Positions 10,045 through 21,904 of a DNA stretch of 64,000 bases are shown piece after piece (position 1 is the first letter of the stretch; each line of letters starts with the position of its first letter). Made by a program: the position numbers and the translations under genes. The notes beneath the pieces were generated by a model. That model was given only the letters and a program-made list of their open reading frames with translations, had not been told where the DNA came from and made no database searches. The stretch is taken from positions 992,001 through 1,056,000 of the forward strand of contig BCKC01000003.1 in assembly GCA_001600455.1 (NCBI GenBank), given 5' to 3'. The stretch is from Endocalyx cinctus (lineage: Eukaryota; Ascomycota; Sordariomycetes; Amphisphaeriales; Apiosporaceae).

Positions 10045-11557
10045 ATGGCAGCCTCGTCGTCACAGTCACTGAGATCCATCTCGGAGATCGCCTCCCTAGT
10101 GCAGAAACACGCATCGGCCCTCGAAGAAGGGGCCAAGAACCTTCCCGGAGGCGATTTCTCCCTCGCCGCCGGAGCCCCACCCATGGTTCCACTCTCGGGT
10201 CCTCTGAGCCAGGAAAAGGAGGCGCTACTGGAACTACTCGTAGAACTGCAAGCCCGAGTTCAGGGTCCTTTCGGATATCTAACAAATATTCTTCTGTCAA
10301 TTGTTCGTTTTTTTTCTTCTTCTTTTTTTCTTCTCTCTGCTGAAGAAAAGAGCTTACCTAACTAATTAACTCGAAAATAAACTATAGCCAGGAACGGTAG
10401 CCACGCTCAAAACGCTCAACGAGTTCGCCATATTCCAACACATCCCCCTCTCCGGGTCCATCACGTACTCGGAGCTCGCGACGAAATGCTCCCTCACGCT
10501 AGACGAGACGCGCCGCGTCGTGCAGACGGCCGTCTCGCTCCGCCTCTTCGAAGAAGTCGAAACCGACCTCTCGATCCGGCACAACGCCATCTCGGGCGCC
10601 ATAGCCTGCATCCCGGGCGGCGGCGACTTCCTCACCCTCAGCACCCGGGAGATGATCCCCAGCGCGTTGCGGCTCCCCGACGCGCTGCGAAGATTCCCCG
10701 GTAGCGATCACCCCGGACACGCGGCCATGGCGGTCCACGAGCGGGACCAGCGCAGCCGTCTCCGAAACAACGAGACGCGGGAGGAAGCCGACGCGGCGGT
10801 CGATCCCGAGGTTTCCTTTTTCGATCTCGTCAAGGACGATAAGGCCCGCGTGGACGGGTACAGCCGCGCGATGGGCCTGTCGACGCGCAGCCCGGCGTAT
10901 TCGTCTTCGCACTTCGTCGAGCGCTTGCCCTTCGACGACGCCACCTCCGCTGCTGTCCCACGGATCGTCGTCGACGTAGGCGGCGCCGCGGGCGACCTGA
11001 GCGCGGCCGTGCTGCGAAAATTTCCCGGGATCGAAAAGGCCATCTCTCTAGACCTGCCGCAAGTCGTCGCGGGCGTTCCGATCCCCGAGGACTTGCGGGA
11101 CCGGCTCGAGTTCGGCGCTTACGATTTCTTCAACCAGGAGATGGCCATTCAGGCGGACGTTTACATGTTCAGACACATCCTGCACGACTGGAGCGACGCT
11201 TACTGCGTCAAGATTCTGAGGAACTTGGTCCCGGCTTTGAAGGAGGGTACGCGGATTTACTTCTCCGAGGTGGTCATGCTGGATTTGGGGGAGGGGCCGT
11301 TTATTAAGACGCAGATGCAGAGGTATAATATCTCCCTCTTATTTTTTTTTGGCCCTTTTTCTCCCTTCGCAAAGTGACTAACCAAACCACGCAGGTCTGC
11401 CGATCTCCTGATGAAAGTCGGACACAACGGTAAAGAGCGAACACGACGGGACTGGGAAGAGCTGATGGCGGCGGCAGATCCGCGCCTCCGCGTGGAAAAG
11501 ATCACTCAGCCTGAAGGGGCTCACGATGCCGTTGTCCAGGTCGTCTTCGGTGCTTAA
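10045..11557 (+). CDS. SAM-dependent O-methyltransferase (COMT type)
   Basis: Three exons with introns 10303-10387 (GTTCGT donor, CTAACTAAT branch point) and 11323-11394, giving 451 residues. The N-terminal half is the dimerisation/winged-helix part (EFAIFQHIPLSGSITYSELA). The C-terminal half is the methyltransferase fold, with SAM-binding VVDVGGAAGD near residue 280, the acidic SLDLPQVV loop, and HILHDW near 352, whose His is the catalytic base in this family. These enzymes methylate phenolic hydroxyls on polyketides and other aromatic metabolites. No polyketide synthase lies in the window, so the substrate is unknown. A short-chain dehydrogenase faces it 450 bp downstream. The insert DQRSRLRNNETREEAD near residue 205 looks low-complexity. 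Confidence 0.88.
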
Positions 11558-12006
11558 ACCTAAAATCGAATCGTTTCTATTTTAGATTAGGTGAACTGAG
11601 ATGGGAGTAAACGGTCAGGGGGTGGAGAAGAGGGAGGGTTTCATTTGTCCATATCTTGTGTCAGGCCTGACTCAAAATGAATTCACCATTTTTGTATCAT
11701 TATTGTCCTTAGATACTCCACTATGTTATCTTTTGTACATTTCTGTGTACGTTTCTGTGTACGTTTTTGTCACTACAGTTTAGGAGCTTAGGGGTAAAGC
11801 ATATAAAAAAGAGGAATCGTATGTTAAGTGTTTCCTAGAGTGGTGTCTTTGATTCACATTGTGTATAATTATCATAAAAGCTCGAACTACTCTCTAGAAT
11901 CACATCTCCTAATTTTAGAACCTCTCACATCTTTGAAAAGAAAAGGGTGAGAATGGTAGCACCATGCAACAACCCCCTCTTAAATCACAAACTAGTTCTT
12001 TTCAGG
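11558..12006. other. intergenic between convergent OMT and SDR
   Basis: Holds both 3' UTRs. No gene is seen. A short tandem TGTGTACGTTTC repeat lies near 11743-11770. Confidence 0.5.
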
Positions 12007-13302
12007 TCAGTAAGAAAACTTCTCCCCGACCAACTCCTCGCTCAGCCTCCACAATCTTTCGGCCTCCGTGGCGCTCGTGATCCACGGCTTCACCGTCTGG
12101 ACGAGAGGGTCCGCCACCTGGCTGTCTTCCAAGTAAGCACCGTTATGGTCTGGTTATTTCGATCGGTCAGTTTTCGTTACGTTAAAATGCGTGAAATCAT
12201 AAGATCCAGAGGGTTCATTCAAAAGGAATATTTAGGAGAGAGTTACCTTTCAAGTCGGGGCTAAACGCGGCGAATACGTGCGTCGCGATCCCAGCCTGCT
12301 CCGACTTCATCTTGAAGTCGGCCCAGCCCTCGGCGTTTCCTAAGATTCTATCGGCGTCCTCTGCAGAAGATGCATTAGCACCTCTGGTCATGTCATATAC
12401 TTTCTATGTAGATATATATATATTAGTAGGAGAGAGTAAATACTTACGCATGCTTTTCCCAGATTCGTTCCAGTCGAGATGGTTACTAAGCGAAGTCGAT
12501 ACGATGACGCCGGGATGTAAGCTATAAGCCAAAAGACGAGGACCCAACTTCGAGGCGAGAGAGAGTGCCATCAGGCTGTTTGCGGTCTTAGATTGGCCGT
12601 ATGCTCGCCATCCGTCGTAAGTCTCTCCGTTCTGTTATCGTAGTTCATTTTTTTATCATCAGCATTTCCCATACTTTCTTTTGCTCTCAGCTTCATATAG
12701 AGAGGCTGGGGATAGGGGGGGGGATAATAAAAGAAGGGGGTGGGAAAAAAAAAGCCTACACTAAAGTTGTAATCACTCCATCTCATAGGACAAGTCCTAT
12801 GTCCATCACTCGACACGCTCACAACGCGAGGCGTCCCCTCGCTCGCGAGCAGTTTCTTCATAATCAAGTTAGTGAACAAGAAATGGGCCAAATGGTTCGT
12901 ACCGAACTGGCTCTCGAAACCGTCGACGGTCAGACTAAACGGAACGGCCATGATAGCGGCGTTGTTAACGAGGACATCGACGGCGGGGACGTCCGTCCAC
13001 TCGTCCACGAGCGTCCGAGCGGCTTCCCTGACGGCCTTCAGGGACCCGAGGTCGAGCTTGAGGACGCGCGTTTTCACGTCCGGGTTCGCGGCGGCGATCT
13101 CCGCCGCCACCTTCTCGCACTTCTCGACCGATCGGCCCGCCAGGATCAGCAGGGACGGGGACGCCTTGGCGATCGTCTGGACGAAGGCCGCGCCTAGACC
13201 CCCCGGGGAGACGCCCGTCGTCAGGACCACTTTGCCTTTTATCTCGGAGGCGAAGTCGACGGTGAGCTGCTCGCCCGTGGTGTCCTTGTTGTAAGGTGAC
13301 AT
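12007..13302 (-). CDS. short-chain dehydrogenase/reductase (retinol dehydrogenase-like)
   Basis: Four exons (introns 12632-12759, 12361-12447, 12150-12246) give 327 residues. It has the NAD(P)-binding glycine motif as TTGVSPGGLG (residues 28-37), the structural NNAA at 113-116, the catalytic Ser in SVSS near 164, and YGQSK with Tyr192 and Lys196. The classical SDR catalytic set is therefore complete. The first intron contains a C-tract and an A-tract, and its donor (GTAGGC) is weak but keeps the frame. Such enzymes oxidise or reduce alcohol/ketone groups on lipids or secondary metabolites; the substrate is not deducible. It converges on the O-methyltransferase, so the two share a 3' region but not a promoter. 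Confidence 0.88.
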
Positions 13303-14208
13303 GGCTTTTTCTACTTGTTGTTTCTTGTAATACGAAAAATGTATTCTGATTCAGGGGGTAAGGGGGGTTTTAAAGGTTAAGGAGCTGGACGTTTGGACTT
13401 TTAAGAGTAAGGAGAAGTTAAGATGAGGAAAGAAAAGAGAAAACCATCGATTGTCATCGCTGAGATCTACCCTTTATATACCTTTCCTCTCTTGCATTTC
13501 CAGTACTACCATCTTCCATTCCCAGTGTTACACCCGGAGCCTATTAGTAATCTATACGTTTTCCTTTTTACCGTCTAGAACTCCGTCCCCACTGCTCATC
13601 TTCTCCTCCATCTTCAGTATGTGAAATCTGTTAAGTTACTACGCGCGCATCTTCGCATTCGAATGGGTGTATCGGTCTTAAAGAGATGCTAAGTCCAAGG
13701 CCACGGTGGCGTCCCACTTGGATGAACGGTTATAAAGTCTATAGAGAACGCACTCGAATATTTCCGGTTGACGACACATACATACGGCACATAACACGCT
13801 TACTGAATTTCAAGCCGCCAAGAAGTAACCAAGTGTTGCTTTGTTAGAGCAAGATCCGCAATGTCTTACTTAGTATTACTTTACAAATACAATGATATAA
13901 TATATCATCGCCATCCGTTGAAAGTTGTCTATAATTAGTTCTTTCTCCCGGTCTTAGCAGTATAGCCGCTTATATCCCCTAAACTATCAGGGTTATTAAG
14001 GGAAATAGGCTAGCCTAGCAGCCTAGCTAGGTCCAAGTAGTGTACTGTATAAGATCATCTGCACTAATATAGCGATAAGATAGCGCTATACCAAGGGTCC
14101 AAACTTCTTAAATAATTTTTTTTTCTACTCCGTATTCTTCCCTATATCAACAATTCTCGAGCTCACTACCGAAAACAAAAAAGGCATGTTTAATGAACCT
14201 TTAACATC
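13303..14208. other. intergenic, likely divergent promoters of SDR and POP5
   Basis: No gene seen. It holds a TACTCCGTA half-site at 14126-14134 and a TAGGCTAGCCTAGCAGCCTAGC patch near 14007. The two start codons are about 900 bp apart. Confidence 0.5.
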
Positions 14209-14845
14209 ATGGTCCGAATCAAGGAACGATACCTTTTAGTAAACATTCTCTACCCCACCGAACTCAACACTCGGCCAAATATTCCCGATGTCGTCGTACT
14301 CAACCAGCCTACCACCGAACAGCTCACACCCTCGCTTCTTATGCGGGGCATACGCGCCGAAGTTTCGCACCTCTTCGGGGACTATGGTTCTGGTTGCATA
14401 GAGGGTGGTAGCTTTCAAGGTATGGAAAGCCACTCGTCTCCTCTCAAGATAAAGTACATGCCACCTTACAAGTGATACATCAGTGAAATACCTATCGCCA
14501 GCAACATCGACATTCATTCTACGTACTGCCCGCGCATCTTATCGATTCGTCTGGACTGCATTAACTTTTATGAATTCCGTCCCTGTCAAGAACGGGAAGC
14601 CTTGCACCTTTCGCGTCGTTCACGTTAGCGGTACTATGAGGAGGGCTGAAGAAGAGGCCATACGTCGCGCTCGAAATCTTATTTTTGAGGCGCAGGATGA
14701 GGAGAGCCAAAATAAGTCGACTGATACCCTCGCCAACATATTCGTCAGTTCGAAGCGATCAAGCCATCAAAACCCTAGCACGGATCCTTTGGATATCGGA
14801 GATGGCGATAGTGATTTGGAAATGGGTGAAGTGAGTGATGGCTGA
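14209..14845 (+). CDS. POP5: POP5 subunit of RNase P and RNase MRP
   Basis: Two exons (intron 14420-14483, GTATGG...CATCAG) give 190 residues. The protein opens with the family hallmark MVRIKERYLLVNILYP and, across the splice, reads VKYLSPATSTFILRTAR. It is a core protein subunit of the nuclear RNase P (tRNA 5' maturation) and RNase MRP (rRNA processing) ribonucleoproteins. The C-terminal 60 residues are acidic and probably disordered, longer than in yeast. The start at 14209 is fixed by the invariant N-terminus. Its stop lies 10 bp from that of the convergent GPN2 gene, so the transcripts should overlap as antisense. Confidence 0.95.
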
Positions 14846-14855
14846 AGAGGGGGCT

Positions 14856-16058
14856 TCAAGGCCTTCTGACAACTTTTATCCCACTATCACCCGTCGGGGG
14901 TGGCATGCCATCAAATTCGTCATCGTCGTCATCGGGGATCAAGTCCGGTGTGGCCGTCCCTGTGTCCGCGCCCGCATTATCTCCTTGCATCTTCATCTGG
15001 GCCTCCCACTCCTTCTGCTCGGCCGCGTCATATTCGTCTTTGGCATCAACCCAGCGTTCTTGTATATCCTGCACCTCCATCATGGATGATTCGTTCCGCA
15101 TAGCCACCTGCCAGATACTGTCGTTCGCACCTTCAGCTCCACCAAAAACGTAGCCACCGGCTCTGTCGACGACACGCAGGAGATGCATCATACTCTTCTT
15201 GTTCTCCACCGCGAGAACTTCGAACCGAACCAAACTAAAATTCTCGACGAGATCCGCGATTGCCTGGTTCAGGCGACCGAACTTTTCGCTTCGCATGATG
15301 GGCGACTCTTTTTCTAGAGCGGGTATAAGGTATCCTAGATCTTGCACTTCGGTGTAGAAATCAAGGTTAAAAGGCAGGGGATCGTACGAAGCGATTTTGT
15401 CAATCTTGGTAAGGACGTTGATATGCGGTAGATCCATCTGTAGCATAGCGCGCAGAGTAAGGAGTAGGTTCGAAATGTATAGCGAAGGCTGTGTTAAGCA
15501 AAAGCTGTCGGAGAGGTGAACAACGACTAGCTAGGTAACGTCAGCTAAAATCCAGCCATGGTGTTCAACGCGCATATTTCTCATACTTACTCTGTAGCCT
15601 AACTTCTGAAGTTTGAAGAATATATTCCGGAGCGAGTTATGATGTGTATATAGCTCGACTTGTCCTGGGCAATCGAATAAGATGTAGGATTCTCCGAGCT
15701 CTTTCAGGCCATTTTCCAACCATTCCATGTTATGTTCTAACTCTTCGAACGCGTAAAGAATACCTCCATTAGGCCCAAGTTGGTCATCAGACATGATCTC
15801 TTCCAACGTAACCAAATCTCGTATATCTAATGCGCAAGGGTAATTTGTCTTATCGTTAGCAGGATCGAGGTTAACGACGGAGCATTCTCGGCCGATGGCG
15901 CCCATGAATTGATGCACTATAATCGGCGTCAGTTTTGAATGGTAAACCTTATAACCATTAGGAAATAGATATCAAATCGAGTAGGGTTACTCACTGCCAT
16001 CGCAATAAGTGCTCTTCCCAGATCCAGGACTTCCTAGGACAAGTTGGCCGAAAGGCAT
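14856..16058 (-). CDS. GPN2: GPN-loop GTPase 2
   Basis: Three exons (introns 15917-15994 and 15531-15590) give 354 residues. Exon 1 is only 64 nt and encodes MPFGQLVLGSPGSGKSTYCD, which includes the P-loop. Other motifs are the family-defining Gly-Pro-Asn in LGPNGGILYAFE, the G3 motif DCPGQVELYT and the G4 motif NVLTKIDK. GPN proteins form homo- or heterodimers through the GPN loop and assist cytoplasmic assembly and nuclear import of RNA polymerase II and III. This protein matches GPN2 rather than GPN1/GPN3 in its MPFGQLV start. The C-terminal tail is acidic (DDDDDEFDG) and disordered. It is divergent from BUB3 across 640 bp. Confidence 0.95.
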
Positions 16059-16695
16059 TTTGTAGGGTAAGTGTAAAGACAAAGAGGCGTTCGAATATTA
16101 TTAGATTTATTAAGGAGGTGAGTAGATATTATTACAAGTGTATATATATATTAAGAGTGATTTTATGAAAATGTAACAGCGAAAACCATAAAAGAGAGGG
16201 GGGAAAAAAAGAGTAATCTCAAGTTATAAATGACGATATAAGTTTAAGGTCTTAAAGTACTACTTCATAATGGATATTCACTTTGAACTTTTCATTCACG
16301 TAGCTCGATGCCCCTCCCTACCCCTCCATAAATAGTTAGGGAGGTACACAGCATTTCTAGAGCTTCTTAGGTACGTACAGTAGGTTAAGAGCTTAGCGTA
16401 AAGACCTGACAAGGGTTAAAAAGGGCTACTAGGATTCCACTGGGATTCCAGCCAATTCAGAAAATAAGGCGGTATCACCCGGCAAAATTAAGCTCTCTAT
16501 CATTGTTTACATGCATACCTCATTAAGCTTCATTCTATATAAATAAATCAGTATTTGGTGTACTACATAGAAAAAACATGAGAAGAGTTTAGAGAGTGGC
16601 CAATACAAAAGATATTTGTGATCAGATATATACCTAATATTATTCATAATATTATCCAACGATATTCAATAATAATAGAGAAGAATTGCGACAAT
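16059..16695. other. divergent promoter region of GPN2 and BUB3
   Basis: 640 bp between two start codons and AT-rich. No gene seen. It probably carries both promoters; I could not assign a motif. Confidence 0.5.
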
Positions 16696-16757
16696 ATGGC
16701 ACCAGGTAAAATTTCCCATTTATTTCTTTTCCCAAAAAAGAGGCGATCCTCAGAGAT

Positions 16758-16799
<42 letters not shown>

Positions 16800-17978
16800 A
16801 TATATAGCTAACCTAAAATTATCAACAGCAACACAATACGAGCTCTCTCAACCCCCCAACGACGCGATATCCTCTCTCGTATTCGCCCCCGAATCCTCCT
16901 CGCGCCTACTCGTCTCCTCCTGGGACCGAAACGTCTACCTATACGACATCGGCAGCAGTAATAGCGGCGAAGATGGACCGCGCGGAACCCTGCTAAGGAC
17001 GTTGGAGCATCGCGCCCCCGTTATGGACGTCTGTTTCGGCTCGAGCGACGACGAAGCTTTCAGCGCGGGCTTGGACTGGGCCGTAAGGAAGTTGGACCTC
17101 GCGACCGGCGAGCAGACCGTGCTTAGCAAACATGGCGCCGCCGTCAGGAGGATCGTTTACAGTCGGGAACATTGTAGGTAGCAATTTCTTTTTGTCTTCT
17201 TGTTATATTCGAGAGAAAAAAAGACTAACAGGACCAAAAACCGTTTTTAGCTCTACTCATATCCGCCTCCTGGGACAGCACCCTACACGTGCACGACCCG
17301 ACGGACCCCTCTCTCGGCCCCTTAACCATCACTCTGCCCGGAAAGCCCCACGCCATGGCGGCGAGCCCGTCCAAGGTGATCGTGGCGATGACCTCGCGGC
17401 TGGTGCACATCTACGACCTATCGGCGCTGTCCACCTCCCTCCGCTCGGGCGACCCGTCGCCGCCCCAGCCGTGGCAGCAGCGCGAGTCGTCGCTCAAGTT
17501 CCTCACGCGCGCCGTCGCCGCGATGCCCTCGGACGCCGGGTACGCGACGTCGAGCATCGAGGGGCGCGTCGCCGTCGAGTGGTTCGACGCGAGCGCCGAG
17601 TCGCAGGCGCGCAAGTACGCCTTCAAGTGCCACCGGCAGGCCCAGCCGTCCCCGGCCGCGCCCGAGACGAGCGTCGACGTCGTCTACCCGGTCAACGCCC
17701 TGACTTTTCACCCGGCCTACGGCACCTTCGCCTCGGGCGGCGGCGACGCCACCGTCGCGCTCTGGGACGCCGAGGCGAAGCGCCGCATGAAGATCTACCA
17801 AAAGTTCCCCGAGAGCGTCGCCGCCCTCGCCTTCTCCCCCGACGGCAGGAGGCTCGCCGTCGGCGTCTGCCCCGGGTTCGAGACCGGTATGGAGGATTAT
17901 ACCGGCGAGGGAAGGACTCGCGTCATCGTGAGGGAGCTCGGCGAGTCCGAGGCTTTGCCTAAAGGTAAAGGCAAATAA
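16696..17978 (+). CDS. BUB3: spindle-checkpoint WD40 protein Bub3
   Basis: Three exons (introns 16706-16828 and 17174-17250) give 360 residues. Exon 1 is just 10 nt (MAP plus one base). The protein is a WD40 propeller without other domains: SLVFAPESSSRLLVSSWDRN, LLISASWDSTLHVHD, and the Bub3-typical SSIEGRVAVEWFD followed by KYAFKCHR. The last blade is YGTFASGGGDATVALWD. Bub3 binds phosphorylated MELT motifs of the kinetochore protein KNL1/Spc105 and recruits Bub1 and BubR1/Mad3 for the mitotic checkpoint. Intron 1 contains a long (TA)n tract, whose length may vary between strains. The start is chosen because ATPATQYELSQPPNDAISS is the usual N-terminus context once spliced. Confidence 0.93.
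16760..16796. repeat. (TA)n microsatellite in BUB3 intron 1
   Basis: About 18 TA units lie 55 nt downstream of the donor and 30 nt before the acceptor. Confidence 0.95.
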
Positions 17979-18557
17979 AAAAGTAAATCAGAAGGAGAAA
18001 AAAAAAAAAAAGTCGGGTGAGGGGAGGAAAATAGAAAGAAAATGAGGAAAGAAGAGTAATCTTTTTTCTATGGAAGAGAAACGTGACGGTAAAAAGAAAG
18101 CGGAAGTATGAGCAAATCTTTTTTGTGTCTGTATCTATTTATTATGGTCTGGCGTCGGCGTTGCATTCTCGAGATGAGAAAAATAAATGTGAATACTTTA
18201 TTTTCTTCCTTGCTAATACCGCCTATTCCTCTTTCGATGTGAAAATCACGTAGGGGTGAAATTCCACGAGGCGAGCCTATGCGACGAGATAGAATGGCAA
18301 TAAGAATGAAAGATGTCACCGGGTAAAACGAAAAAAAAAAACAAATATATATACGTTGTCTTTCTACTAAATAATTAAGCTAAGTGATTAGAAGAGGAAT
18401 TATTAGAACCCCTATCTCTCAATAGACTATGAATATGGATTCAGCAATAGAAGTGATCAGCTTGGTATGATACTATACCCCTTATATATTCTCTGACTCT
18501 CCTCGCGCTGGTAATGACAACGTCCCTACAGGAAAATAACAAGGTAAATCAAACAAT
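17979..18557. other. intergenic between convergent BUB3 and the 18.6-20.7 kb gene
   Basis: 3' UTRs with A-tracts at 17998-18010 and 18330-18340. No gene seen. Confidence 0.5.
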
Positions 18558-20652
18558 CTAATAGGTCAATCTTCTAGAAATCTTGATCTGAGGCTTTCCG
18601 GTGCTTTTCTGTAACTCTGACATTGCACGGGTGTATGGATTCGTTAGAAGTGATTGAGCTCTCTCGAGGCCACCAAAGTCCGCTTCCCTCCTAAAAGCTT
18701 CTTTCCATTTATAATCGTTCTCCGGTTCACTCTCCTCATCAACATAATCTTCGGGTTTCTCACTCTTTACTTTTGATCTTGAATTCTGATCGCCACCGTC
18801 GTCTTCATCTTGAGAGCTTTGGCTTTCCTCATCATCTGTTTCTGTGGATTTATGACTCTGAGTAGAGCTAGTATTATCGGTATCATGTTGTGATGTGTCA
18901 CACTCTTCTTCATCCTCTTCGTGCTCCTTGTCACATGTTTCTGTGGATTTCTGACTCTGACTAGAGCTCATGTTATCCTTGTCTTGTTGTGACATTCCAT
19001 ATTCTTCTTCATACTCTTCGCTTTCATATGCTTCATTATCAGTATCGGTCAGGGAGGTATGCCGCCATGTTCCTATTTGCTCAAATATAGAGGACGCGTC
19101 GTTAGCGTCATGCCTTGAGATGCGCTCTTTAGAGGCCTCTGAATTGAATGGATTCCTGGATCGAGAATATATATGTGGAAGAATCTCCTCTTGGGAGTTT
19201 TTGGTTTCCATTGGAGTCGCAGTGTGCGTTACTAGCTTCAATGCATCACATCGTTCTCGATGTTCCTCTAGTTCAACTTCATCCTCATAACCCCTCGTGA
19301 AAATATGTCCCCGTGCTCCTTTACTCTCTGATCCATTATTTCCAGCAACCTCTAAGATGCGTTTCCCAAAGGTCTCAAAATCTCCAGAGTTCCTGAATCG
19401 CTGTGGGATACGTGGTAGTGCACTATATCGATGGCTGTCTGCCACTAGTGTTCCCGGAATTACTAACGCCTCGGCTTCAGCTGGTACGTGTTCTACTAGC
19501 GGTACTGGTAGCTTACTATCCATGAAGTTCTCAACTGTCGGCCACGGCTCGCGTACAGCCCGTTGACGCTTGACCGTGAGTTCGCGGTCAATCTCGGCTA
19601 GGCGCTCGACATATGACCTACTACTTGATTTCAGCCCATTTGAGATGTTTCTTGCGTTGTCATCGATGTATGTCTCAAGTCGTCCTACAAATACTGGCTT
19701 TCTAGTGTTTGTCTTTCTTTTGCGAGATCCCGTCATCGAAAAAACGAGATCTGGCTCCGCTTCATCTCCCGAAAACCCATCACCTGCTCTCTAGACTGGT
19801 TCTGGTCGGTCGGGAGGTGGAGGAAAGCGGAACTCACTAGCTGAGCTCGGTACCAAAAATCCTCCTTTTTTAAGAAAAAGGAGATTGACCCGGCTCTCAC
19901 GGGCCTTGCTAATAACTGGACGTGCGGATAAGCTGTGTTTTCCGCTATTATCCTTATGAAGTCTCCTGGGCCGATTGTGCTGTCTTTGTAAGTGTCTACC
20001 ATCGATCGAAGACGTGACGCTGATCCTTCTTTGCCGTGATGTCTTTACTAGGCTCAGAGGAGCAGGTGTGTTTGAACGGATAAATTTTCGTGGTTGTCGT
20101 TGAAATCGAGAGAGACTTGTTTGACTCGACGCCCTTTGGGCACTTCGAGGATGCGGTCTTCCTCGGCTGGTCTCAATGGCACCGTGCTGGGCTAAGCTCG
20201 AGCGAATTATCAAATTTGGCGATCTATATATGATATTTCATTATTAACATAAGTTAGGATATAATTATTGACGTGTTATTAAGGAGACAAGCTATAGCTT
20301 GGAAATATAATGTAGGTTTTACGTACGGAGGGCGTGACGGAACGGAAGCTATAGATGGCGCTCGAGATGATGCGACTGACGAGGTGACAAATGACCTCTT
20401 TCTGCCCGTATTTGCTAGGATAATAGGACGTGGTGGGCTTCTTTCTGCTCTAAGAGGAATAGTAGAATATGATCCTGCTAATTCACCCATCTGGTGAGCA
20501 TCTCCCATAGATTTAGACCTGCGTAAGCGATGTATAGAGGTGGATAGGTCGGCAACCTTTGAGGCCATCGAATTGATCAAGATAGTGTCGGCAGTTAAAG
20601 GCATTATGTGCACATTGTCCAAAGAGCCATGGTGGGTACAGTTCTGGGACAT
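18558..20652 (-). CDS. acidic, Ser-rich conserved-looking protein of unknown function
   Basis: Three exons (introns 20224-20326 with GTACGT donor and 19784-19837 with GTGAGT donor) join into one 645-residue frame. The joins are supported because both splices restore the frame and bridge stop codons. I do not recognise the family. The N-terminal 230 residues are Arg/Ser-rich and basic (RRISVTSS, PRSAQRASSQTSL). The middle has a structured-looking part (RKPVFVGRLETYIDD; YVERLAEIDRELTVKRQR). The C-terminal third is acidic, with a 33-residue unit containing SQSQKSTET or SQSHKSTET repeated in tandem. The extreme C-terminus (SLLTNPYTRAMSEL) looks conserved. The composition suggests a nuclear or chromatin protein, but that is inference. 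Exon 1 is the least certain part. Confidence 0.7.
18836..19034 (-). repeat. 99-bp in-frame tandem duplication in the unknown gene
   Basis: Two copies offset by exactly 99 bp (TCTGTGGATTT at 18841 and 18940) encode DNTSSTQSHKSTETD and DNMSSSQSQKSTETC plus acidic linkers. The copies have diverged by several substitutions, so the duplication is not recent. Confidence 0.8.
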
Positions 20653-21904
20653 CTTATCCCCTGAACTTTTAGGTTATGAACTTGAAGAGGAAATTTTTAA
20701 TCGTGTTTTTCTTTCTTGAAATAGATGAGAGAGTTCAAATAAAATAAGTTGGTATAAGGTAACTAGTATATTGCAGATGAGTTGCGTGTGCAAGATTCTT
20801 GATATTTTCAGGCTCATCAATTAAACTGCAGACAAAGAAGGGGGGGGGTGAAGGGAGATTATAAAGTATTGGTATGCAGATGCCTGCTTAAAATTGAGCT
20901 TAGTCTTTAGCTCATACTGCACTTTCCAATATCCCACCTCATTTTTCCTTAAGGAAGCGACATCTAACCTAGTAGATAATATACAGTCTTGAAGAAATTG
21001 ACGCTCTGGAATATCGCTTTCAGCTTGAGCTTAGTCCGAGCTGAGATTGATTTTGTATGAGTTAAAAATGAGTAGATTTGCATAATATGTCGTATTATAA
21101 AATACGACGAGAGATTCTAGGAGATAACTCAGGCCGAATCTCTAGTATTCTCCGTTATATCTTCTGCTGAAGCGTAGCTTCCTTCTCAAGTTCGATTCTT
21201 CCCCACGTCTCAGCAGCCGATAATGACGTTATTAGCATTGATGCGAGAAAAATGACAAACAGCACCAACCCAACCTAGATTTGGCATTCGCGGCGAGGAC
21301 AGTCTTCCGCATATAATATTTTGGGTGTGGCAGTGGCAGTGGCAGCACCTGAGGGGCGAAAGACTTGTAGATGCTGATATTCATAAGGACACGACATAAT
21401 GTGTTAGTGGAATACTAGAGCATACAGTTAGCTAGAATTCGAATTGGACATATATGATAGCCAGCATCTCCAGTTTGAGCCGGGGACCATTGAAATCAAG
21501 TTGTGTGTGAACCATAGCTCAAAGATAAGTCAGGCAGATGAGAGAGGAACAAGGGTTTGAGGCTCTTCAGGCTTGGATCAACCACTCTAAATATTTACAC
21601 CTTTTCGGGAAAATGGGGAGATTGGTGTGGGTGAAGAAAGAAAAAAAAAAAAACCTACAAGCTGAAAAAGGAACAGGGCCTTTTGGCAGTCTTCGTAGGT
21701 ACCTCTTTTATTAGAGTATTATGCCATAGTACACCTCACATTTCTGGCGTTCAAGTATGGCTTCATAATCCATAAATACTGGTAACACCTTAACCCCAAC
21801 CCTAACGCTAACCCCAATCACCCAAACGTTCCTTTTTTTTTCAATTTGAATCCCGCTGCTATCCTATTTCACGACTTCCAAGATAATACCCTGTGTCGGC
21901 CAAT
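20653..21904. other. intergenic, with degenerate telomere-like tract
   Basis: No gene seen. A TTAACCCCAACCCTAACGCTAACCCC string lies at about 21789-21815, and three tandem GTGGCA units at about 21329. Confidence 0.5.

Noticed and set aside
20273..20497. Plus-strand frame inside the unknown 18.6-20.7 kb gene
   Set aside because: Antisense to exon 1 and intron 1 of the better-supported minus-strand gene.
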